From positions 1,178,001 to 1,242,000 of the forward strand of contig CBDCTC010000006.1 of the NCBI GenBank assembly GCA_965222125.1: 64,000 nt of DNA. The letters run 5' to 3'. The translations under genes and the position numbers were made by a program. Below, piece after piece: positions 58,104 through 64,000 of the stretch. The first letter of the stretch is position 1; every line of letters starts with the position of its first letter. The notes beneath the pieces were generated by a model, which ran no database searches, was not told the DNA's origin, and saw only the letters and a program-made list of their open reading frames with translations. Origin of the DNA: CAZENU01 sp965222125 (GTDB taxonomy: Bacteria > Chloroflexota > Dehalococcoidia > Lucifugimonadales > CAZENU01).

Positions 58104-59979
58104 CCCAGATTCCCCACCTAGAGAAGAGGAAGACCTCGTTGGAGCCCGACGCGATGCGGGCTAAGATGGTTGTTGAGCAAACGAACCGATCACCAACGAG
58201 GTGCATCTATTATGAAGCAAGGCTTACTGGCATTCCAGTACGAGCAGGAGAAGGGCTCGACAGGTATGACGGGACTGTCCGGGCTGATGACGTACCTGGA
58301 GTTGATGCAAGCAGCGGGTTTGAGGTCGTCGGTGGAACGCCACGTGAGACTGCGGGAGTGTGGTCAGGGCTGGACGGACAGCCAGATAATCACGTCGCTG
58401 ATACTGCTGAACTTGGCAGGCGGTGAGTCGGTGATGGACCTGGAGGTTCTGGAGAAGGACGCAGGTTTGTGCAGGGTACTTCGCCATGCCGAGACCTGGG
58501 GGATGGGTAGTAGGGAGCGCAGGGCGCTGAAGGCGAGATGGCGAGTCGAGCGTCTTCGGAGCGTGCCGTCGGAGTCTGCGGTGTTCCGGTATCTGGAGAG
58601 GTTCCATGACGCGGGCGAGGAGGCGAAGCGGGAAGCTCACAGAGCATTCATACCTGCTCCCAACGGAGCTATGGAGGGTCTGGGGAAGGTGAACGCCGAC
58701 CTGGCGGGCTTCGTGCAGAGCCGTTCGCCTCAGAGAGAGGCCACTCTGGACATGGACGCCTGTCTGGTGGAGACACACAAGCAGGAGGCGCTCCACAGCT
58801 ACAAGAAGTACAGGGCCTACCAGCCGCTGACCACCTACTGGGCAGAGGCCGACCAGATTGTGCATTCTGAGTTTCGGGACGGCAACGTACCTGCGGGCCA
58901 TCAGCAGTTACGAGTGTTGACCGAAGGGCTGGGCCGTCTGCCTGCGGGGGTGGAGAAGGTGATGCTGAGGTCGGATACGGCGGGGTACCAGCAGGAGTTG
59001 CTGCGGTACTGCGCGGAGGGTAGAGACGAGCGGTTCGGGGTGATCGAGTTCGCGGTTGGGGTCGACGTGACGACGGAGTTCCGCCGTGCGGTGTCAGAGG
59101 TCGCCGAGCAAGACTGGCAGACGCTGTACCGCAAGGTTGGGGAGCATCGTGTGGACACGGGTCAGCAGTGGGCTGATGTGAACTTCGTGCCCAACTGGAT
59201 AGGGCACTCCAAGAACAGCCCTGAGTATCGGTTCATAGCTACCAGGGAGCGGTTGATCGAACAGCCTCTGCCGGGGATGGAGGGGCAGATGGAGCTTCCG
59301 TTCCCCGCGATGGAGCTGTCCAACAGAGGCTGGTACAAGGTCTTCGGAGTGGTGACCAACCGGAGCATTGCGGGAGATGAGTTGATCTGGTGGTCGAGGC
59401 AGAGATGCGGCAAGGGCGAGGAGGTCCACGGCGTCCTCAAGAGTGACCTTGCCGGGGGCAGGCTTCCGTCGGGGCTGTTCGGAGCCAACGCAGCATGGTG
59501 GGCGATAGCAGTGTTGGCCTTCAACTTGAACTCTGCCATGAAGCGGCTGGTGTTGGGCGGACAGTGGGTGGGCAAGCGTCTCAAGGCGGTGCGCTTCGCC
59601 CTGATCGCCCTACCGGGCCGTGTGGTGCGTCACGCCAGGAGGTTGATCATCCGTCTTGCCCGTGGCCATCCCTCATACGAGTTGCTGCTCAGGGCGCGGC
59701 AGAGAATATTGGCGCTGGCTGCCGAGCCGTATCGGGCATAGGCGACCCTGCCTGGAGCATCGGTTTGTAGGCGACTCTGCCGAGTTGCCAGGCCGGGCCA
59801 TGCCTTCTTCGGCCTGACAACAGCCACAATTGGCAGCGAACCGCTGCCGATACCCTCAAAGACGGCACCCGAGACCCTGTCCGATGCCGATCATGTCATG
59901 CGTCACCCCTGGTCGACACCCGGACACCCCCTGAAAGCACACCAAGCAGCTCCCAACCATGTCAGGTGGGGGATTTGGG
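58104..59979 (+). mobile_element. IS1380-type insertion sequence with terminal inverted repeats
   Basis: Terminal repeats: CCCAGATTCCCCACCT (58104-58119) against AGGTGGGGGATTTGGG (59964-59979), 14 of 16 bases matching after reverse complement. The intact transposase lies between them. No clear target-site duplication was found; flanks read CTCCC and ACCCT. Length about 1.88 kb. It marks the right edge of the repeat-protein island. Confidence 0.8.
58212..59741 (+). CDS. IS1380-family transposase
   Basis: Intact 509-residue DDE transposase. Catalytic acids in LDMDACLVETHK, MLRSDTAGYQQEL and CGKGEEVHGVLKSDLAGG. It shares only family-level similarity with the transposase at 30345-31670, so the two come from different elements. 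ATG 58212 is preferred over the ATG at 58170. Confidence 0.93.
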   Translation: MKQGLLAFQYEQEKGSTGMTGLSGLMTYLELMQAAGLRSSVERHVRLRECGQGWTDSQIITSLILLNLAGGESVMDLEVLEKDAGLCRVLRHAETWGMGSRERRALKARWRVERLRSVPSESAVFRYLERFHDAGEEAKREAHRAFIPAPNGAMEGLGKVNADLAGFVQSRSPQREATLDMDACLVETHKQEALHSYKKYRAYQPLTTYWAEADQIVHSEFRDGNVPAGHQQLRVLTEGLGRLPAGVEKVMLRSDTAGYQQELLRYCAEGRDERFGVIEFAVGVDVTTEFRRAVSEVAEQDWQTLYRKVGEHRVDTGQQWADVNFVPNWIGHSKNSPEYRFIATRERLIEQPLPGMEGQMELPFPAMELSNRGWYKVFGVVTNRSIAGDELIWWSRQRCGKGEEVHGVLKSDLAGGRLPSGLFGANAAWWAIAVLAFNLNSAMKRLVLGGQWVGKRLKAVRFALIALPGRVVRHARRLIIRLARGHPSYELLLRARQRILALAAEPYRA

Positions 59980-60274
59980 ACCCTTATTTTGGAACCCATC
60001 CACCGTACTGACCAGCGGCGCTGCCGTCAATCCCGCCGTCGGTTCACCTCCCATGCAGCATATTACAAGCATAACGTGGGGATCGGCCCCGCAGTAGACA
60101 CAAATGTGTCTATTTTGTCACGAAGTCCGGCCTTCTACTCCCCTCTACTCGCGAGCGTCCACGTCTGCTATGCTGCGCGGCGCACTGTAACAGGCCTCTT
60201 CCCGCTCGACGGGGGAAGATTGAGATGGGGTGAAGACCCGGGCCGCAGCCCGAAGCAATCCCAGGGAGGCACGG

Positions 60275-60694
60275 ATGACGATCAGCATCTATCTGCACTA
60301 CGGCGGCAACTGCCGGGAGGCGTTCGAGTTCTACAGGTCCGTCTTCGGTGGGGACTTCGACATGATGACGACGTTCGCGGAAGGGCCTCCGGACATGGGT
60401 GTTCCGGAGGAGGAGCGCGACAACGTCCTGCACGTGTCGTACACCATCGGAGAGAGCGTGCTCATGGGCAGCGACGTCCCGTCGCAGTTCGGGCCTCCGC
60501 CGGCGGTGGGCAGCAATTTCGCCATCAGCTACTCGGCCCAAAGCAGGGAGGAGACCGACAATCTGTTCGGCAAGACCTCCGAGGGCGGTAACGTCACGAT
60601 GCCGCTCGGGGACATGTTCTGGGGAGCGTACTTCGGCTCCTGCACCGACAAGTTCGGCGTCAACTGGATGTTCAGCTGCGAGCAGCAAGCGTAA
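60275..60694 (+). CDS. VOC-family (PhnB/glyoxalase-like) protein
   Basis: 139 residues with the PhnB-like N-terminus IYLHYGGNCREAFEFYRSVF, GPPDMGVPEEERDNVLHVSY and the C-terminal MFWGAYFGSCTDKFGVNWMF. Start ATG 60275 with GGGAGG 6 nt upstream. Probably a metal-binding VOC-fold protein of unknown substrate. A strong stem-loop follows about 185 nt downstream. Confidence 0.87.
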   Translation: MTISIYLHYGGNCREAFEFYRSVFGGDFDMMTTFAEGPPDMGVPEEERDNVLHVSYTIGESVLMGSDVPSQFGPPPAVGSNFAISYSAQSREETDNLFGKTSEGGNVTMPLGDMFWGAYFGSCTDKFGVNWMFSCEQQA

Positions 60695-60842
60695 CTGTTC
60701 AGACTCTGGAAACTGAACTCGGCGCGGGACACCACAAACCACGAAAATGAGGCTGCACCGGCCCTGGATTCCCCACCTGATTGGGCCGGACGGCGTGACG
60801 GACTGCTTCGGGTGTCATAATGACGTACCCCGCCGGGGATAG

Positions 60843-60862
60843 ATTCCCGCGTTCGCGGGAAT
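60843..60862 (+). repeat. REP-like palindrome
   Basis: ATTCCCGCG and CGCGGGAAT form a perfect 9-bp inverted repeat around TT, followed by GACG. Related in sequence to the units of the array at 45745-46112 and the elements near 63.2 kb. Confidence 0.65.
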
Positions 60863-60878
60863 GACGATTTGGGCGGCA

Positions 60879-60912
60879 CGGGCGGGTTTGAAACAGGTTT
60901 GAAACCCGCCCG
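60879..60912. terminator. Stem-loop between convergent genes
   Basis: CGGGCGGGTTT (60879-60889) pairs with AAACCCGCCCG (60902-60912), an 11-bp stem with a 12-nt loop containing TTTGAAACAGG. It lies between the VOC gene (plus) and the PAP2 gene (minus), so it may terminate both, although no long T run follows. Confidence 0.45.
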
Positions 60913-60975
60913 TACGCCAGGTCGGCCAGGGTATATTCGAGTCCGCGACCCGGTCACGTCGACACGGGGCCGGGC

Positions 60976-61566
60976 TCACGCGATGCACAGGATGCGCGCG
61001 GCGCGTATGACGACTGAGGCCACAGGGTCGATCAGGCGCCATAGTCCGCGCGCCATGACGACCGCGACGAGGCCGACGATGGCGCCTCCGACGATGTCCA
61101 GCGGGTAGTGGACGCCTCCGTAGACGCGGGCCAACCCGTATGCGACGGCGACCCCGAACAGCGCCAGCCCCGCCCTGCGGCTTATGAGCCAGACGCCGCC
61201 CGCTGCCGCGAAGGCGACCGCGGCCGGGTTCGACGGAAACGACGAGTCGGTCGGCCGGTAGAGCAATACCGTGACGTCGTGGCCGAGGGCCGCGTCGAAG
61301 GGCCGTGGCCTGAAGTAGAGCTCGTTGCCGGCGAATACCATCCAGCTCGCCAGCCCGACCGCCGTCAGCGCGACGAACACGCCTACCTGCCGGCGCATCC
61401 GGTCGGCGCCGCCGCCGCCGCCGAACCACATCGCCAGAACCGTCAGTCCCATGACCGCCGGAACAGCGTAGTCGCTGCCGACAATCCGGGCGGCCGAGTC
61501 GATCAGACCGACAGCGCCGGTCAGGCCGTTCAGCCAAACAAATACGGTCGTATCTGCGTCCGCCAT
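60976..61566 (-). CDS. PAP2-superfamily membrane phosphatase
   Basis: 196 residues, about five TM helices. Phosphatase signature 1 region NELYFRPRPF; signature 3 is ARVYGGVHYPLD (R147, H153, D157). Signature 2 reads FPSNPAAVAF, with Pro114 where the catalytic PSGH or PSNH His is expected. Possibly an undecaprenyl-diphosphate or lipid phosphatase, perhaps with altered activity. Overlaps the preceding membrane gene by 37 nt. Confidence 0.85.
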   Translation of the reverse strand: MADADTTVFVWLNGLTGAVGLIDSAARIVGSDYAVPAVMGLTVLAMWFGGGGGADRMRRQVGVFVALTAVGLASWMVFAGNELYFRPRPFDAALGHDVTVLLYRPTDSSFPSNPAAVAFAAAGGVWLISRRAGLALFGVAVAYGLARVYGGVHYPLDIVGGAIVGLVAVVMARGLWRLIDPVASVVIRAARILCIA

Positions 61567-61973
61567 TCACGCCGCCAATACGCAAGACTTTGCGCCAGAG
61601 CGCGGGCGAAGGTGGTCCTCCGCAACGCGCCGAGTCCCTCGCCGGGCCTGAGCTCGACTGCCTCCGCGCGCCTGTTCACCATGGAGGACACCGCCAGTGT
61701 GGCCGCGTACGCCGTCGACGCGCCGAGAAAGAACAGGAGCGCCTGTATGTTGGCGTCCAGGCCGCCCTCGTAGTCGTTTATGTTCCGGTCCTCGACCGCG
61801 AAGAACCAGACCGCGGCCGCAGCCGCGAGACCAAGTCCCACGGCCCAGGTGGCGAGTCTGGACCGGAGCAGCACCAGACCGTGAAGTCGGCCTGAGGAGG
61901 CCGCCAGTTGGATGACGCCGAACGCGGAAATCGAGACGACCAGGTAGTAGTCGACGGCGAAGGAGAACATCAT
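61530..61973 (-). CDS. Small membrane protein between ilvE and PAP2 gene
   Basis: 147 residues from ATG 61973. Hydrophobic segments VDYYLVVSISAFGVIQLAA, LATWAVGLGLAAAAAVWFFA and ALLFFLGASTAYAATLAV are typical of a 3-4 TM protein. Overlaps ilvE stop and PAP2 start, so it is part of one transcript. No family recognised. Confidence 0.7.
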   Translation of the reverse strand: MMFSFAVDYYLVVSISAFGVIQLAASSGRLHGLVLLRSRLATWAVGLGLAAAAAVWFFAVEDRNINDYEGGLDANIQALLFFLGASTAYAATLAVSSMVNRRAEAVELRPGEGLGALRRTTFARALAQSLAYWRREWRTQIRPYLFG

Positions 61974-62896
61974 CCGGCCGCTACGGCGGTGCACCAGTCG
62001 AGATACTTCGGGTTGTTTCCCCGGATCACGCCCTGGTATATCTGCTGGATGCGCTGCGTCATCGGCCCGGTCTCGCCGTCGCCGACGGCCCGGTCGTCCA
62101 GACGCCCTACGGGAGTGACGTGCGCGGCCGTGCCCGTCAGAAAAATCTCGTCGGCGAGATAGAGCTCGCTGCGGTGGACCCTCCGCTCCACCACGTCGAC
62201 CCCCAACTCCTCGCGGGCCAGGGTGATGACCGAGTCGCGGGTGATGCCGAGCAGGCAGTTGTCCGTCTCGCTAGGGGTGGATATGCGGCCGTTCTGGACG
62301 AGGAATAGGTTTTCGCCGCTGCCCTCGGAGACGGTGCCGTCGTGGTTCAGCAGTATCGCCTCGTCGTAGCCGGCCACGACCGCCTCGGTCTTGGCGAGGA
62401 TGCTTGTCGTGTACAGCCCGGTCAGCTTCACGCCGGTGGGCATCATGGTGTCGTCGGGCCGGCGCCACGACGATGTCTTGCAGCTGATGGCGCCGTCGGC
62501 CTTGATGTACGAGCCGAACGGCAGCGCCATCAGGGAAAAGTCGCTGTCCAGCGTGTTCAGCATCAGATTGGCGACCGCCTCCTCGCTCTTGTAGGCGACG
62601 GGCCGGATGTACAGGTCCTCGGTGTAGCCGCAGCTCCGGATCAGCTCGACGGTGATCTGAACGAGGTCGTCGACCGTGTAGGGGAGGTCGATCATCATGA
62701 CCTTGCAGCCGCGGAGCAACCGTTCGTAGTGCTCCCTGAGCCGGAAGATGAACAGCTTGCCCTGCGCCTCGTTCCAGTTGCCGCGGACGCCTTCGAAGAC
62801 TGTCGTGCCATAGTGTAGGGCGTGGGTCATCACGCCGACCTTGGCATTCTCTATCGGCACGATCTCGCCGCGGAAGAAGGCTAGGGCTCGGGGCAT
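61970..62896 (-). CDS. ilvE: Branched-chain amino acid aminotransferase
   Basis: Class IV PLP aminotransferase of 308 residues. THALHYGTTVFEGVRGNW, YIRPVAYKSE, the PLP Lys in TGVKLTGLYTTSILAKTEA, GTVSEGSGENLFLV, LLGITRDSVI and LTGTAAHVTPV. ATG 62896 with GGAGGG upstream. The last step of Val, Leu and Ile synthesis. Confidence 0.94.
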   Translation of the reverse strand: MPRALAFFRGEIVPIENAKVGVMTHALHYGTTVFEGVRGNWNEAQGKLFIFRLREHYERLLRGCKVMMIDLPYTVDDLVQITVELIRSCGYTEDLYIRPVAYKSEEAVANLMLNTLDSDFSLMALPFGSYIKADGAISCKTSSWRRPDDTMMPTGVKLTGLYTTSILAKTEAVVAGYDEAILLNHDGTVSEGSGENLFLVQNGRISTPSETDNCLLGITRDSVITLAREELGVDVVERRVHRSELYLADEIFLTGTAAHVTPVGRLDDRAVGDGETGPMTQRIQQIYQGVIRGNNPKYLDWCTAVAAG

Positions 62897-62933
62897 CGGG
62901 TCCCTCCTGGCGCCCGTCGTCGAGGCGCGGGAC

Positions 62934-62939
62934 ATTATA
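62934..62939 (-). promoter_or_regulatory. -10 box of the ilvE operon
   Basis: Perfect TATAAT with a TTGTGC -35-like hexamer at 18 nt, 37 nt before the ilvE ATG. It would drive ilvE, the small membrane gene and the PAP2 gene. Confidence 0.55.
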
Positions 62940-63080
62940 GTCACCGCTCGCTCGCCAGCACAACAGCCCCGCGAAGCCCGTGGATACGCCGCCGACGGGC
63001 GCCGATAGCCGTTAAGTCTTGGTGAGAAGGGCTGGTCTGCCACCCTGGCGACGCCCACCTGCAGAGACCTGGCAGACCTT

Positions 63081-63125
63081 CAGACGTTGATTTGGCAGAC
63101 GTTGATTTGGCAGACGTTGATTTGG
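63081..63125 (+). repeat. Three tandem copies of a 15-bp unit
   Basis: CAGACGTTGATTTGG is repeated exactly three times without spacers. There is no gene here; the surrounding 62.9-63.45 kb stretch is intergenic. The AT-rich unit contrasts with its GC-rich surroundings. Confidence 0.85.
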
Positions 63126-63159
63126 TCTATGCAGCAGCGGGCCGCTATCGATCCTGATC

Positions 63160-63340
63160 TCCCCACCCTGGATTCCGGCTCGGGGGCCGGAATGACGACT
63201 ACACCCCACTCGGCAGGCAGACACAGCCTACCGTCCTGCCCGCGAAACCGGCATCCAGGGGTCCCAGTACAACATGCTCGAATTGGCCGCGCCGCACCGT
63301 CCTGCCCGCGAAAGCGGGCATCCAGGGGTCCGGACGGGAC
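63160..63340 (+). repeat. Cluster of REP-like palindromic elements
   Basis: Three elements: a partial one with CTGGATTCCGGCTCGGGG, then CCTGCCCGCGAAACCGGCATCCAG, cut here as CCCGCGAAACCGGCATCCAG, then CCTGCCCGCGAAAGCGGGCA with a perfect 7-bp stem TGCCCGC/GCGGGCA closed by a GAAA tetraloop (63303-63320). Reverse complement of the last lies at 45590-45617. Located in the ilvE upstream spacer. Confidence 0.65.
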
Positions 63341-63454
63341 TCGTCCCCATCAACCCTGACCCGTTGCGGGCGCGACTCGTTCTTTGCACTCCTGACCCGG
63401 CTGTTCTAAACTCTAAGATGCCACGGGCATCCACGAGCTATCTGGAGGTGGACC

Positions 63455-63601
63455 ATGCCGAGAGGCCACGCGTCGAAACGAGAGACCAAAAAATCCAAGA
63501 AACAGGCCGCCAAACCGGTCGCGATATCGCCTCCGTCCCTCGCCCCCAGCGACGTAGAGGTGATCAGGAAGAAGCGCAAGCCGCCGGACGAAGACCTCTA
63601 G
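63455..63601 (+). CDS. Small basic conserved-type protein
   Basis: 48 residues: MPRGHASKRETKKSKKQAAK, PVAISPPSLAPSDVEVIRKK, then RKPPDEDL. Strongly basic N-terminal half. TGGAGG lies 6 nt before the ATG, a strong ribosome site. I recall very similar short proteins in Chloroflexota genomes, but the function is unknown. Possibly nucleic-acid or ribosome associated. Confidence 0.7.
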   Translation: MPRGHASKRETKKSKKQAAKPVAISPPSLAPSDVEVIRKKRKPPDEDL

Positions 63602-63857
63602 AACCGCCTATCGGCCTCGGAGCCGCATCAGGCCTTCCCCTAGCTTCGCGCCGCGTCAGCGCGCCTGCCTTTCCAGCCTGCTCCTGATGGACGCCAGGCG
63701 GACCGACCAGCGGGAGTTCGCCGGCAGCCGGCGCTGACGCCCGCATCGCCGGTCTCCGTGTCCGGACCCCGCGGCCTACCGCTTGGGGAGCATGGACAGA
63801 TTCGCGGGCCGGCCCCCGATCGGGCGGCGTTTTGTAGCCGGTCACCGGGAACCCCGG

Positions 63858-64000
63858 TTATTCCGCGGGCTCCTCGAGCGGGACGACGCGATAGCTCTGG
63901 CCGTGATCGAGAAGCCTGCCCACGACCCACGGCGAGATGTCGCGGCTTGGGCTGGACGACCACCGGCTGACCAGTGCGTCGCTGATCTCCCCCGCCGACT
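63858..64000 (-). CDS. C-terminal end of an unidentified protein, truncated by window
   Basis: The last 46 codons of a minus-strand gene: GEISDALVSRWSSSPSRDIS, PWVVGRLLDHGQSYRVVPLE, EPAE then TAA. The frame is open to the edge. Not enough sequence to name a family. Confidence 0.5.
   Translation of the reverse strand, partial: SAGEISDALVSRWSSSPSRDISPWVVGRLLDHGQSYRVVPLEEPAE

Noticed and set aside
63081..63340. CRISPR array
   Set aside because: The 15-bp units are directly adjacent without spacers, the other repeats are palindromic and irregularly spaced, and no cas genes occur in the window.

Overview
This is a GC-rich chromosomal window, apart from a few islands, with dense short-spaced operons. 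The gene set suggests a Chloroflexota bacterium of the Dehalococcoidia/SAR202 type: tandem luciferase-like (LLM) flavin oxidoreductases, a formylglycine-type sulfatase, a split glycine decarboxylase (gcvPA/gcvPB), Chloroflexi-like EF-P and trigger factor-clpP-clpX, and frequent TTG/GTG starts. That assignment is inferred from gene content, not from a marker phylogeny.

Layout. 1-7.6 kb: end of a YihY/BrkB membrane protein, a CcmAB-type ABC exporter, a queF-queC-queE block for preQ0/preQ1, a Rieske ferredoxin, and comEA-comEC competence genes behind a consensus promoter. 7.6-9.2 kb: a decayed Mod/Res-type restriction operon around an apparently intact MntA-HepT toxin-antitoxin pair. 9.3-13.3 kb: TlpA-like lipoprotein, RNase PH, metallo-beta-lactamase hydrolase, sulfatase. 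13.4-16.1 kb: HigB with a HigA-ImmA/IrrE fusion, and an AT-richer DUF3644 gene. 16.1-26.3 kb: MidA-like methyltransferase, HD protein, TrmI, two tandem peroxiredoxins with in-frame UGA, the glycine cleavage system and two LLM oxidoreductases. 26.3-32.4 kb: a mobile-element graveyard (truncated Rieske oxygenase, IS1182-like and IS701-like fragments, an intact IS1380-type transposase) with a few isolated genes. 32.5-44.7 kb: core genes aroQ, M24 peptidase, efp, xseA, xseB, PHP, rhomboid, clpX-clpP-tig (minus), hisS, prfA, prmC. 44.8-50.6 kb: OsmC, a 95-bp tandem repeat array, SRP RNA, rsmA, hicBA, ispE, a DapA-like enzyme. 50.7-53.4 kb: a DUF3179 lipoprotein with in-frame UGA and a transaldolase-like enzyme. 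53.4-60 kb: an island with Trp-rich thrombospondin-like repeats, a trypsin-like protease, orphan membrane proteins, several terminators and an IS1380-type element. 60-64 kb: VOC protein, PAP2 phosphatase, IlvE, dispersed palindromic repeats and a small basic protein.

The main discovery candidate is a set of three probable selenoproteins. Two adjacent peroxiredoxins each carry UGA at codon 45, exactly at the peroxidatic Cys position. A DUF3179 lipoprotein carries UGA at the first Cys of its CxxC motif, giving UxxC, and is followed by an 8-bp perfect stem at the position expected for a bacterial SECIS element. Each would be read as two broken ORFs by ordinary gene calling. No selA, selB, selC or selD was seen in this window, so the decoding machinery must be sought elsewhere in the genome.

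Coordinates come from reading the supplied sequence. Family names come from motif recognition, without database searches.
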